DNA of 64,000 nucleotides, taken from NCBI GenBank assembly GCA_964419545.1, contig CAYQQU010000014.1, positions 1 through 64,000 of the forward strand, written 5' to 3'. Within the stretch, counting starts at the first letter, position 1; each line of letters opens with the position of its first letter. The notes below the pieces were generated by a model. It worked only from the letters and a program-made list of their open reading frames with translations. It ran no database searches and was not told where the DNA came from. Of the stretch, positions 33,597 to 42,423 are shown piece after piece. A program made the translations under genes and the position numbers. Source of the DNA: CAYQQU01 sp964419545 (GTDB taxonomy: Bacteria > Bacteroidota > Bacteroidia > Chitinophagales > Saprospiraceae).

Positions 33597-35237
33597 ATGC
33601 AGCGATCCTTTACTTCCGTTTTTATTCTGTTGTTGTTCAGTTCCGTACTGACCGCTCAGTCTACGGGCCAGAAAGTTTACCAGATCCTTCAGGAAAAGTG
33701 CGCCACTTGCCACAGCAACGCGAATCCGCAAAGTGGCCTGGACCTGGAGGGCGGCGGAACCAGCGAATTTTCGCGCTTTCTGCAAGTGCGCAATAACCTG
33801 TACAACCAAATACCGGCGAATGCCGACGCGGCCGAAAGCGGCGATTATTACGTTTATCCGGGTCGCCCCGACCGCAGCTTCCTGTTCCGGAAAATCAACG
33901 GCGACTTTGATGCGTATTACCAGCTCGCGGCCGGCGAAGGCCAGGCCATGCCGCCTACCGACCACCCGCAGCTATCCGATATCGAGAAAGAGATGATCCG
34001 CCAGTGGATCTTGTTCGGCGCCAAGGGCACTTCCGACCTGGTCGTTGAAGAAGACGTGATCGGCTATTACGAAGGCAACAGCATGGCCGCTTTCCCCGAC
34101 GGTCCGCCGCCCGCGCCGGCCCCCGGGGAAGGGTTCCAGATCAAGATGGGGCCGTTTTACGTGGAGCCGGGAGGTGAGCTGGAATATTTCCAGCGCTACC
34201 ACCTCGACCTGCCGGCCAACGTGGACGTCAACCGGCTGGAGATCATGATGGGCACCTTCTCGCATCACTTCATCATTTACAATTTCAATAACGGCGGCGA
34301 AAGCGCCGTGCCGCACGGCCTGCGCCTCAATTCGCTGCATAACGACATCGGCCTCGTCGCCGCCGTCCAGGAATCTACCGACCTGCGGCTGCCGGAAGGT
34401 TCCGCTTTCATCTGGGACAACCAGCTGGTGCTCGACCTCAATTCGCACTACATCAATTACCTGCCCGACCACGTTTACCAGGCCGAATCGTACGTCAACG
34501 TCTACACCCAGCCCGCAGGTACGGCCGCCCAGGAGATGAAGACCGAGCTCATCGCCAATTTCGATATTCCGATCCCCAATAACGGCGACCTGATCACCCA
34601 CCGTCAGCACCTGAACTTCCCGCTTGGAGATGTATTCCTGTGGGGCATCATGGGGCATACCCACCAGTACGGCATGGCCTACAAAGTATTCGAACGGCTG
34701 CCCGGCGGCGTGGAAGGCGACCTGATCTACGATGCGTCCTGCGCCCAGGGCGTGCCGGGCTGCATCGCGCCCTTTTTCGATTACCAGCACATCCCCATGC
34801 GCTATTTCGATCCGCTGCTGCCCATCACGATAAGCCCGTCGCGCGGCCTCATCCACGAAGCGCAATGGATCAACGACGGCCCGTCGCCCGTAAACTTCGG
34901 CCCGACCTCCGACGATGAAATGATGGTGATCATCCTGATGTATACCGAAGATACCACCGGCATCGTTTCCGACCTGCGGGAGATCGACCGCCCGGCTTCC
35001 CACGTGACGGCCTTCCCCAACCCCGCCGGCGACCACATCAACTTTCGCCTGGCGGAGGGCCGGCAGTGGCGCAGCTTCCGCTTGTTCGACGCCGTCGGCA
35101 GAGTAGTGGCCCGGCAGCGGGGCGATCTCAGCAATCAGCTGACCTTCAACCGCAACGGCCTGCCCCAGGGCGTATACCTGTACCAGATCGAAGATGAATA
35201 CGGCGGCCTGCATACCGGACGCGTGGTCTTTGAGTAG
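33597..35237 (+). CDS. Secreted cytochrome c / copper type II monooxygenase-like protein with T9SS sorting domain
   Basis: 546 aa. Signal peptide (1-20). A heme-c site CATCH (35-39) with a later MPP (Met118) as possible sixth ligand marks a small cytochrome c domain (about 25-145). Residues about 180-455 resemble the two-domain PHM/DBH copper monooxygenase fold: FSHHFIIYN (His223, His224), NSHYIN (His284), GHTHQYG (His354, His356) and DDEMM (Met442), which line up in order with the CuH and CuM ligands of peptidylglycine monooxygenase. The end (about 468-546: FPNPAGDHINF ... LPQGVYLYQIEDE) is a T9SS sorting domain. The heme could pass electrons to copper (inference). Substrate unknown. Confidence 0.85.
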   Translation: MQRSFTSVFILLLFSSVLTAQSTGQKVYQILQEKCATCHSNANPQSGLDLEGGGTSEFSRFLQVRNNLYNQIPANADAAESGDYYVYPGRPDRSFLFRKINGDFDAYYQLAAGEGQAMPPTDHPQLSDIEKEMIRQWILFGAKGTSDLVVEEDVIGYYEGNSMAAFPDGPPPAPAPGEGFQIKMGPFYVEPGGELEYFQRYHLDLPANVDVNRLEIMMGTFSHHFIIYNFNNGGESAVPHGLRLNSLHNDIGLVAAVQESTDLRLPEGSAFIWDNQLVLDLNSHYINYLPDHVYQAESYVNVYTQPAGTAAQEMKTELIANFDIPIPNNGDLITHRQHLNFPLGDVFLWGIMGHTHQYGMAYKVFERLPGGVEGDLIYDASCAQGVPGCIAPFFDYQHIPMRYFDPLLPITISPSRGLIHEAQWINDGPSPVNFGPTSDDEMMVIILMYTEDTTGIVSDLREIDRPASHVTAFPNPAGDHINFRLAEGRQWRSFRLFDAVGRVVARQRGDLSNQLTFNRNGLPQGVYLYQIEDEYGGLHTGRVVFE

Positions 35238-35340
35238 GCGCCGGGGGGCTTCCGGACTGCATTCGCGGAGGAGACGGGCTTCTGTTTTGCTGTTTCAAAA
35301 TGGCATGGTGATCTGGCAGGCGCCTGCGTGTCGCCCGCCT

Positions 35341-35399
35341 GTGCGAACGCAAGCCCAACCACCGTCATGACGCAGAACCCATGAATCATCCGGGCTTGC
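35341..35399 (-). repeat. REP-like palindromic repeat (CCCGGATTATTCA family), reverse copy
   Basis: On the minus strand it reads GCAAGCCCGGATGATTCATG, GGTTCTGCGTCATGACGG, then GGGCTTGCG. This matches the element at 10749-10800 including the CGTCATGACG word. It lies in the 320-bp gap before the patatin gene. The flanking 35238-35340 has no gene. Confidence 0.8.
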
Positions 35400-35483
35400 G
35401 AAAGCGGCGTTCGTCGATAAGAGTTGTGATTGTTTTCGGGGCATGCTAATTTTAATATCAGTTTGAGACCAGCCTTTTCGGGC

Positions 35484-35511
35484 GCACCGGCTTGCGAAAA
35501 CAAGCCGGTGC
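35484..35511. repeat. 11-bp inverted repeat before the patatin gene
   Basis: GCACCGGCTTG, 6-nt loop CGAAAA, CAAGCCGGTGC. It lies 48 bp before the chosen GTG start and may fold in the leader of the mRNA. No T run follows. Confidence 0.55.
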
Positions 35512-35558
35512 TTCGAAGCGGGAGGCCGAGTCTCGACCTGACCCAAAAACCCCGAGCT

Positions 35559-37790
35559 GTGAGAAAAATCTGCCTGACGGTACTATCGCTGTTTTTGTTT
35601 TTTTCTATCTGGGGGCAGGAACGGCCGAAGCTCGGCCTGGTGCTCAGCGGCGGCGGCGCCAAAGGGCTGGCCCATATCGGCGTCCTCAAAGTACTGGAGG
35701 AAGCCGGCCTGCAACCCGACATCATCACCGGCACCAGTATGGGCAGCATCATCGGCGGGCTCTACGCCATCGGCTACTCTCCGGATTCGCTGCACCGGCT
35801 CGTCAGCTCGCTCGACTGGGACGAAGTGCTGAGCGACCGCATCCCCCTCAACCGCGTGATCTTTGAAGAAAAGGACTTCTTCGAAAACCAGCTCCTCGAG
35901 ATCTATTACCGCAACCAAAAAGTGGAGCCGCCCGGCGGCCTCATCCGCGGGCAGCAGATCGAAAAGCTGCTCTCCCGCCTGGCGGCGCCGGCTTTCCCGA
36001 TCGACGATTTTACGCAGCTGCCCACGCCTTTCGTTTGTGTCGGCGCCAATATCGCTACCGGCGAGGCGGTCGTAATCCGCGACGGCTACCTGCCCGACGC
36101 CATGCGCACCAGCATGGCCATCCCCACCGTTTTTACGCCCGTCAAACGCGACAGCGCCGTGCTGGTCGACGGTGGGCTGGTGCACAACTTTCCGGTCCAG
36201 GAAGCCATCGACCTCGGCGCCGAATACATCATCGGCGTCTATACCGGCTGGCCGCTGGACCGCGACGAAGAGGTACGGACCATCCCCGACATCCTCACCC
36301 AGACGCTCTTCCTGATGAGCGTCCAGGACGCCAAGACGCAGAAGCCGCTCTGCAACCGCTATATCGAGCCCGACCTCACCGGGCTGGGCTCCCAGGATTT
36401 CAAGCGGGCCGACTCGATCGTGATGAGGGGAGAGCGGGCCGCCCGCGCCCAGTTCGACGCTTTCCGGCGCCTCGCCGATTCGCTCGACGCACTCGGTCCG
36501 CCGCCCGATCCACCGGCTTTGTCCGCCATCGACTCGATATGGATCGATCAGATCGAAGTGACCGGCAACCAGGAGTTCCTGGGCGCCGAGATCGTGGGGC
36601 GCGCCGAGCTGCTGCCCGGGCGGCACCTGCACCTCAGCGATATCGAGCGGGGCGTCAACAAGCTGTACGGCACCAATTTTTTCGAAAAGGTCAGCTACCG
36701 CCTGCAGCGTGTCAACGGCGTCAATATCCTCAAGCTGCGAGTTGCGGAAAAGCCGCCCATCATCCTGCGGGGCGCCCTCAACTACGATACCTATCTCGAC
36801 GCCGGCTTCCTGTTCAACCTGGCCTTCCGCAACTTCCTGACGCCCGCCTCCCGCCTGATGATCAGCGGCAAGATCGCCGAGAAATACCGCGCGCAGATCA
36901 ACTACCTACAGTATATCGACCGCGAGCAACAATGGGCCCTCCTGGCTTCCATACAGCTCAACCGCGATAAGGTGCCCATCTTCCGGCGCGGCGTGATCTC
37001 GGAGGAGTACAACCTCATCGACTTCCCGATCGACCTGGGCCTGCAGCGGCGCTTCGGGCGCAACGTCCTGCTCAGCGCCGGCCTGCAGCGCGAAGTGCTG
37101 ACGTTCAACCCCACCGCCGGCCAGGACCTGGCGTTCGACCGGGTCACTTACCGCAACTACAACCTCTTCGGCCGGCTGGGCGTCAACACCCTCGACCGCA
37201 ACGTCCTGCCCAGCCGGGGGACGCTGCTGCACTTCGAGTACAAATACCTCAGCAACAACCACCTGGGCGTGGAAGAGAACGACCTGGCGCCGCCTCCCTT
37301 CGATTCGCTGGCCTTTACGCCCTACCACAAGTTCACGCTGCAAAGCCGGCACTTCATCCCCCTGCATGCGCGGGCTTCGCTGGTGGTGGCGCCCTTCGCC
37401 GGGGTAGCGGTCAATACCGACAATCCGTTCAGCGACCTCTTCTTTACCGGCTCGCCCGAGGTGCTCACCCGGCGTTCGCTGCCTTTTTACGGCCTGCGCA
37501 CCAACGAACTGATCGCACAGGTGGCGGCCGGCGGCCGGCTGGGCTACCAGCATTTTCTGCGCGACAAGTGGATGGTTTCGCTGGATGTGAGCGCCGGCGT
37601 CTTCGCCGAGCCCGACACGGAGGCGGCGCGCGACCTGCGGCCCGACCAGTTTTTGCTCGGCGGCGGCCTTACGGTCGGCTACAACTCTTTCCTGGGGCCG
37701 GTGAAGATCACCTTCAGCTACCCCTTCGCAGCGGGGGAAGACATCGACCAGGGCCTGAAAACGTTTATTTTGGTGGGGCATCGCTTTTGA
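35559..37790 (+). CDS. Patatin-like phospholipase fused to POTRA and Omp85 beta-barrel
   Basis: 743 aa from the GTG at 35559, placed before the signal peptide (RKICLTVLSLFLFFSIWGQ); the frame extends to 35430 but those residues cross an inverted repeat. Patatin domain (about 20-290): oxyanion motif GGGAKG (31-36), nucleophile GTSMG (Ser60), catalytic Asp204 in DGG. A POTRA-like segment (about 325-400: IDQIEVTGNQEFLG, LHLSDIERGVNKLYG) precedes a C-terminal 16-strand-type Omp85 barrel (about 410-743). This is the PlpD/type Vd layout, where the barrel presents the lipase outside or holds it in the outer membrane. Complete length and intact catalytic residues. Confidence 0.93.
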   Translation: MRKICLTVLSLFLFFSIWGQERPKLGLVLSGGGAKGLAHIGVLKVLEEAGLQPDIITGTSMGSIIGGLYAIGYSPDSLHRLVSSLDWDEVLSDRIPLNRVIFEEKDFFENQLLEIYYRNQKVEPPGGLIRGQQIEKLLSRLAAPAFPIDDFTQLPTPFVCVGANIATGEAVVIRDGYLPDAMRTSMAIPTVFTPVKRDSAVLVDGGLVHNFPVQEAIDLGAEYIIGVYTGWPLDRDEEVRTIPDILTQTLFLMSVQDAKTQKPLCNRYIEPDLTGLGSQDFKRADSIVMRGERAARAQFDAFRRLADSLDALGPPPDPPALSAIDSIWIDQIEVTGNQEFLGAEIVGRAELLPGRHLHLSDIERGVNKLYGTNFFEKVSYRLQRVNGVNILKLRVAEKPPIILRGALNYDTYLDAGFLFNLAFRNFLTPASRLMISGKIAEKYRAQINYLQYIDREQQWALLASIQLNRDKVPIFRRGVISEEYNLIDFPIDLGLQRRFGRNVLLSAGLQREVLTFNPTAGQDLAFDRVTYRNYNLFGRLGVNTLDRNVLPSRGTLLHFEYKYLSNNHLGVEENDLAPPPFDSLAFTPYHKFTLQSRHFIPLHARASLVVAPFAGVAVNTDNPFSDLFFTGSPEVLTRRSLPFYGLRTNELIAQVAAGGRLGYQHFLRDKWMVSLDVSAGVFAEPDTEAARDLRPDQFLLGGGLTVGYNSFLGPVKITFSYPFAAGEDIDQGLKTFILVGHRF

Positions 37791-37880
37791 CCGGGTCTTG
37801 AGAGGAACCATGAATTGTTAAAAAAAGCTTAAACCCTCCGGTGAGAAGCCACCCTGGCTTCCGGCCACTGTCTTTTTATG

Positions 37881-37938
37881 AAACCTGTAATAGGTTTATC
37901 CATAATCATCACCCGAGTACGGAACCCGCAACGGGTTC
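37881..37938. repeat. Pair of short hairpins
   Basis: Two 17-bp palindromes, AAACCTGTAATAGGTTT (37881-37897) and GAACCCGCAACGGGTTC (37922-37938), in the leader of the next gene. A related one, GAACCTATTGCGGGTTC, is at 42297-42313 in the leader of the first sortilin-like gene. They may be short REP units or RNA hairpins. Confidence 0.5.
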
Positions 37939-37957
37939 ACTCAAAAACCTAAAACTC

Positions 37958-38317
37958 ATGAAGCGATTACTGTATGCCTTAGCCCTGGCCGCTTTTTTCC
38001 TGCCGGCAATGGCCGGCGCCGACCCCGTTGACGGCCCGTTGGTGCGCACCGAGCAAGTGGACGACAAAGCCTTTCTGGTGCAACTGGTCAACCTGCAGCA
38101 GAAAAAGACTTTCCTCCGCATCGCCGAGCTCAACGGCCCGACCCTTTTCGCCAAATCCGTAAAAGCCCATAACGGCTACCGCCAGAAGTTCGACTTCTCC
38201 CGGATGGAACCGGGCCGCTACCTGTTCACCGTTTCCCACGAAGGCAAAGACTACCACGTCGTCGTCTACCTCAATGAGGAGCGCCTGCTGCTTTCCGATA
38301 TCAGCGTCAACGGCTGA
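37958..38317 (+). CDS. Small secreted protein, hypothetical
   Basis: 119 aa from the ATG at 37958, chosen because a signal peptide follows (MKRLLYALALAAFFLPAMAGA). The mature part is beta-rich (KAFLVQLVNLQQKKTFLRIA, YRQKFDFSRMEPGRYLFTV, YHVVVYLNEERLLLSD) and has the shape of a single Ig-like or sorting-type beta sandwich (a motif like MEPGRYLFTVSHEGK resembles the end of T9SS sorting domains). It may be a free-standing beta-sandwich protein of the periplasm or surface. Function unknown. Confidence 0.7.
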   Translation: MKRLLYALALAAFFLPAMAGADPVDGPLVRTEQVDDKAFLVQLVNLQQKKTFLRIAELNGPTLFAKSVKAHNGYRQKFDFSRMEPGRYLFTVSHEGKDYHVVVYLNEERLLLSDISVNG

Positions 38318-38432
38318 TGGGCTGCGGTTAAAGGAATCTATTACGTCAACAGGCCATTCCCCCTCCGGCGGATTGGCCTGTTTTTTCTGCTCTCCGCTTC
38401 TTTTTGCCTTTTCCCTTTCCTACATTTACCCG

Positions 38433-38849
38433 ATGGAACCATCCGCTTCTCCCGAGGGCATCGTCGCCCGCATGTACGACCAGGACGCATTCAGCCGGTG
38501 GCTGGGCATCGAGCGCCTGGAAGTCGCCGCCGGCCGCTGCGTCCTGCGCCTCACCGTACGCCCCGAGATGACCAACGGCTTCGGCATTGCCCACGGCGGC
38601 ATCACCTACAGCCTGGCCGACAGCGCCCTGGCCTTCGCTTCCAATGCACAGGGCCGCCGCGCAGTAAGCGTGGATACGGCTATTTCCCACCTCCAATCCG
38701 CCCGCGCCGGCGACGTCCTCACCGCCACTGCCGAAGAAGACCACCTGGGCAACCGCATGGCGTTCTACCGGGTGACGGTGGTGAATCAAGACGGGGGTAA
38801 AGTGGCGTTGTTTAAAGGGGTGGTTTATCGGACGGGGGAGGAGTGGTGA
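38433..38849 (+). CDS. paaI: Hotdog-fold thioesterase, PaaI-like
   Basis: 138 aa from the ATG at 38433 (MEPSASPEGIVARMYDQD); upstream frame sequence is not family-like. The PaaI/YbgC-type hotdog signature is present: VRPEMTNGFGIAHGGITYSL (active-site GxxHGG near residues 53-58), LADSALAFASNAQGRRAVSV, and the edge strand VNQDGGKVALFKGVVYR. PaaI thioesterases release CoA from hydroxylated phenylacetyl-CoA and other aryl-CoA intermediates. No phenylacetate genes are nearby, so the substrate is uncertain. Confidence 0.88.
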   Translation: MEPSASPEGIVARMYDQDAFSRWLGIERLEVAAGRCVLRLTVRPEMTNGFGIAHGGITYSLADSALAFASNAQGRRAVSVDTAISHLQSARAGDVLTATAEEDHLGNRMAFYRVTVVNQDGGKVALFKGVVYRTGEEW

Positions 38850-38855
38850 GAAGAA

Positions 38856-38895
38856 AAAAATGCCGCTCGCAGCAACATCTGCGAACGGCATTTTT
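38856..38895. terminator. Bidirectional terminator
   Basis: Stem AATGCCGCTCGCAG / CTGCGAACGGCATT with one mismatch, a run of A before it and a run of T after it. It lies between the convergent paaI-like and sortilin-like genes and can end both transcripts. Confidence 0.9.
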
Positions 38896-38917
38896 ATAGA
38901 AATGCTGAGTTTTTCAA

Positions 38918-41900
38918 TCAATACTCCCCATACTCCACCCGCCTTCCCGGCGTATACGGCGCGCCTGCTTCTTCCAGCTTCGCCTCCAGTGCTGTCAGCT
39001 CCTCGTCCATCAATCCGCGGATGCGGTCGAGGATAGGGCGGAACGCTGCGTCGGCGATGCGGAGGGCTTCGCGTTGCGTTTCCGTGGGCGCCGAGGTGGA
39101 GCCCCACATCTCGTAGGTCAGCCAGTTGATGCGGGCGGCAGGCGCCATAGGGCTGGGCTGGTCGAGGCGGCCGGCCACCTGGTCGCCGTACATCTCCTTG
39201 CGGATGGCGTATAATTGGTTTTCGATCTGCTGCAAGTCGGCCACCAGCTCGGGCTGGGGCGTCGGTACGGCGTAGACGGCCTTTTCGATATGGCGTAGGC
39301 GGTTGCTGATCTCCTGCAGCATATCGGAAGCGCCGGAGACGGCCCGCTGCAGCTGCTGCGCCTCGCGCTGGAAGGCGACCAGCGCTTCGCGATCCTCGGC
39401 GGGCAGGGTGACGCCGCCCAGGGTCTTCAGCTCGAAGCGGACGGGGCCGGCCAGTTCGGTCAGCTCGCCCTCGTGGTAGCGCGACAGTGAGACGGTGTAC
39501 TCGCCCGGCATAGCCAGGATGCCTTCGTCGTCGCCGCCGAAGGGGTTGTAGAAGGCCGGTCCTTTCAGCTCAATGGGGCGCACGGAGGGATAGCGGCCGT
39601 CCCAGCTGATGCGTTTTACCCCTTTGCCGGCGTCTGTTTTCAGCTTGCGCACCGTATTGCCGGCCAGGTCGCGGATGGTGAACAGCAGGTAGGGCTCCTC
39701 TTCGCGCATCTCTGCTTCCAGGGCGGCGTAGTCGGGATAGGGCGTATCTTCGCCTTCCTTGACCAGTTCTTTTTCTTTTTCGCGGCGCTGGTCCTGGCGT
39801 GTTTTCACTTCGTCTTTGACGTAATAGGTAAAGGTAGCGCCCACCGGCGGGTTCTCGGCCGTGTAGAAGCCGTCGCCCTGGAAGGCTTTGCCGGGCAGGC
39901 CCCAGGGCGTACTCTCGATGTAGACCAGGCCGTCGCGAACGGGGAAGATCCTGGCTTCCGCCTGCAGTTCTGCTTCGCCCATTTCCCGCAGCGGCGAATA
40001 ATCGTCGAGCACGTAGAAGCCGCGGCCGAAGGTGCCCAGCACCAGGTCGTTCTCGCGCTGCTGGATGGCCAGGTCGCGCACGGCGATGGTGGGTAGGCCG
40101 GCTTTGATCTGCTTCCAGTGGGCGCAGCCGTCGACGGTGAAGAAGCAGCCGAACTCGGTGCCGACGAAGAGCAGGTCGGGATCGACATGGTCTTCGGCGA
40201 TGCTGTAGACCGAGCCGCGCTCGGGCAGGTTGGCGGCGATGGCCTTCCAGGAGGCGCCGCCGTCGGTGCTCTTGAACAGGTAGGGCCTGAAGTCGCCGTA
40301 TTTGTGGTGGTTAAAAGCGGCGTAGATCACGTTCTCGTCGTGCTGCGAGGCGAGCAGGGCGTTGACGTAGGTGCGTTCGGGCGCGCCCTGGATGTTATTG
40401 ACGTCGACTGTCGTCCAGTTCTCGCCGCCGTCGCGGGTGATCTGGATAAAGCCGTCGTCGGTGCCGACCAGCAGTAAGTCGGGGTTCAGCGGGCTTTCCG
40501 CAAAAGCGACGATGGTGCCGTAGGGCGAGGTGGATTGGTTTTTCGCCACGGCGTCGATGCTCTGTACGCGGCCCATCACCTGGAGTTGGTTGCGGTCGAC
40601 CTGGCGGGTGAGGTCGGGGCTGATCACCTCCCAGCTGTCGCCGCGGTCGTCGCTGCGGAACAGCTTATTGGCGGCGAAGTAGAGGCGAGTGTCGACGTGT
40701 TCGGAGACGGCCAGGGGCGCGTCCCAGTTCCAGCGGTATTCGTCTTCATCTTCGCGGGGTTTGGGCTGGATGCCTGTCTCTTCGCCGCTGGCGCGGTCGT
40801 AGCGCACCAATACGCCGTACTGCGACTGGGCGTAGACGATATCCGGGTTGTTGGGGTCGATCTGCGATTCGAAGCCGTCGCCGCCGTGGGTAATGAACCA
40901 GTCGGAGTTGACGATGCCGTGAGCGGTGCGCGTACGCGCGGGCCCGCCGATGCTGAAGTTGTCCTGCGTGCCGCCGTAGATGTGGTAGAACGGCAGGTCG
41001 TTATCGACAGCTACTTTGTAGAACTGGGTGACGGGCAGGTTGGCTTTGAACGACCAGGTTTTGCCGGCGTCGAAGCTCTCGTAGATGCCGCCGTCGCAGC
41101 CGACGAGGAAGTAATCGGTATCCTCGGGGTCGATCCACATGCAGTGGTTGTCGACGTGTTTCCATTTTTCGCCCACCATCTTGAAGGTCTTGCCGCCGTC
41201 GACGCTATAGTGCATCCAGGTGTCCATGGCGTAGATCACGTCGGGGTCGGTAGGGTGGAGGACGATCTCCTGGTAGTAGTTGCCGCTGGTGTTGAAGCCG
41301 CTTTGTTTCTCCCAGCTGGCGCCGCGATCGGTGGAGCGGTAGAAGCCGCCTTTGCCCTGAGCGGCTTCGACGATGGCGTAGATCACTTCCGGGTTGGCCG
41401 GCGAGATGCCCAGCCCGATGCGGCCGAGGTCGACGCCCGGCAGCCCCTGGTTGGCTTTTTCCCAGTTCAGGCCGCCGTCGGTGGTCTTGTAGATGGTGCT
41501 GCCCGGGCCGCCGCCCACGTAGGTGAAGACGTGGCGCCGCCGCTGAAAGGCCGTGGCGTACAGCACGTCGGGGTTGCGCGGGTCCATGACGATGTCGTTG
41601 ACGCCGGTATGCTCGTCGATGGTCAGTACGGCTTCCCAGGTCTCGCCGCCGTCGGTGGTTTTGTAGACGCCCCGTTCGCCGCCTGCACTCCAGAGGGGGC
41701 CGATGGCGGCGACGTAGACGACGTCCGAGTTGCGCGGATCGACGATGATCGAGCCGATGTGTTCGGAGGTTTTCAGCCCCGTATTTTTCCAGCTTTTGCC
41801 GCCGTCTTCCGACTTGTAGACGCCGTCGCCGTAGGCTACGGAGCGCTGGTTGTTGTTTTCGCCCGTTCCTACCCAAACGACGTTCGGGTTGTTGGGGTCG

Positions 41901-42238
41901 AGGGTGACGCAGCCGATGGAGTAGGAACCCTCGCCGTCGAAGATGGGCTCATAGGTGGTGCCGGCGTTCTCCGTCTTCCAGACGCCGCCGGAGGAGACGG
42001 CTACGTAATAGACGCTGCGGTCGTCGGGATGCACCGCAAAGTCGGAGATGCGCCCCGAGGTGAGGGCCGGGCCGACGCTGCGGAAGGAGAGCCCCAGCGA
42101 GAGGGTGTCCAAATAGTGTTTGGGCGTTTCTTCTTCTTCTTGCTTTTCCGCTTTCTTCTTCTGGTTGTAAGCGGGCATGGCGACCAGCAAGGCGGTCAGT
42201 AGCAATAGCGTTTGTCGAAATAAGCAGGCTTTTTTCAT
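38918..42238 (-). CDS. Sortilin/VPS10-like beta-propeller protein, paralogue 1
   Basis: 1106 aa from the ATG at 42238 (signal peptide MKKACLFRQTLLLLTALLVAMPA). The body (about 60-760) is built of BNR/Asp-box repeats of the sortilin type: SEDGGKSWKNTG, TTDGGETWEAV, TTDGGLNWEKA, STDRGASWEKQ, SDDRGDSWEVI, TRDGGENWTTV and STDGGASWKAI, enough for a ten-bladed propeller. The C-terminal 350 residues are a beta domain (YVKDEVKTRQDQRREKE, LLFTIRDLAGNTVRKLK) followed by a helical region. Exported, probably periplasmic or surface. Its close relative is at 56112-59390. Function unproven; glycosidase-like annotations rest on Asp boxes only. Confidence 0.85.
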   Translation of the reverse strand: MKKACLFRQTLLLLTALLVAMPAYNQKKKAEKQEEEETPKHYLDTLSLGLSFRSVGPALTSGRISDFAVHPDDRSVYYVAVSSGGVWKTENAGTTYEPIFDGEGSYSIGCVTLDPNNPNVVWVGTGENNNQRSVAYGDGVYKSEDGGKSWKNTGLKTSEHIGSIIVDPRNSDVVYVAAIGPLWSAGGERGVYKTTDGGETWEAVLTIDEHTGVNDIVMDPRNPDVLYATAFQRRRHVFTYVGGGPGSTIYKTTDGGLNWEKANQGLPGVDLGRIGLGISPANPEVIYAIVEAAQGKGGFYRSTDRGASWEKQSGFNTSGNYYQEIVLHPTDPDVIYAMDTWMHYSVDGGKTFKMVGEKWKHVDNHCMWIDPEDTDYFLVGCDGGIYESFDAGKTWSFKANLPVTQFYKVAVDNDLPFYHIYGGTQDNFSIGGPARTRTAHGIVNSDWFITHGGDGFESQIDPNNPDIVYAQSQYGVLVRYDRASGEETGIQPKPREDEDEYRWNWDAPLAVSEHVDTRLYFAANKLFRSDDRGDSWEVISPDLTRQVDRNQLQVMGRVQSIDAVAKNQSTSPYGTIVAFAESPLNPDLLLVGTDDGFIQITRDGGENWTTVDVNNIQGAPERTYVNALLASQHDENVIYAAFNHHKYGDFRPYLFKSTDGGASWKAIAANLPERGSVYSIAEDHVDPDLLFVGTEFGCFFTVDGCAHWKQIKAGLPTIAVRDLAIQQRENDLVLGTFGRGFYVLDDYSPLREMGEAELQAEARIFPVRDGLVYIESTPWGLPGKAFQGDGFYTAENPPVGATFTYYVKDEVKTRQDQRREKEKELVKEGEDTPYPDYAALEAEMREEEPYLLFTIRDLAGNTVRKLKTDAGKGVKRISWDGRYPSVRPIELKGPAFYNPFGGDDEGILAMPGEYTVSLSRYHEGELTELAGPVRFELKTLGGVTLPAEDREALVAFQREAQQLQRAVSGASDMLQEISNRLRHIEKAVYAVPTPQPELVADLQQIENQLYAIRKEMYGDQVAGRLDQPSPMAPAARINWLTYEMWGSTSAPTETQREALRIADAAFRPILDRIRGLMDEELTALEAKLEEAGAPYTPGRRVEYGEY

Positions 42239-42423
42239 TTCCGGTAAATCGATTTGGTTAGCAATGTGGCGCCGGAGTGTGGCGCGTTTTTCGTGTGAAC
42301 CTATTGCGGGTTCCAGGATAAAGATGGCGCAAAGCCGAAAAGTTAAAGGTAAGTAAAGTTGCTTATTTTTCCGTTTGGGGAATTCTCGATTTATAGCTAA
42401 TTTACTTATTAAACCGTCGACCA

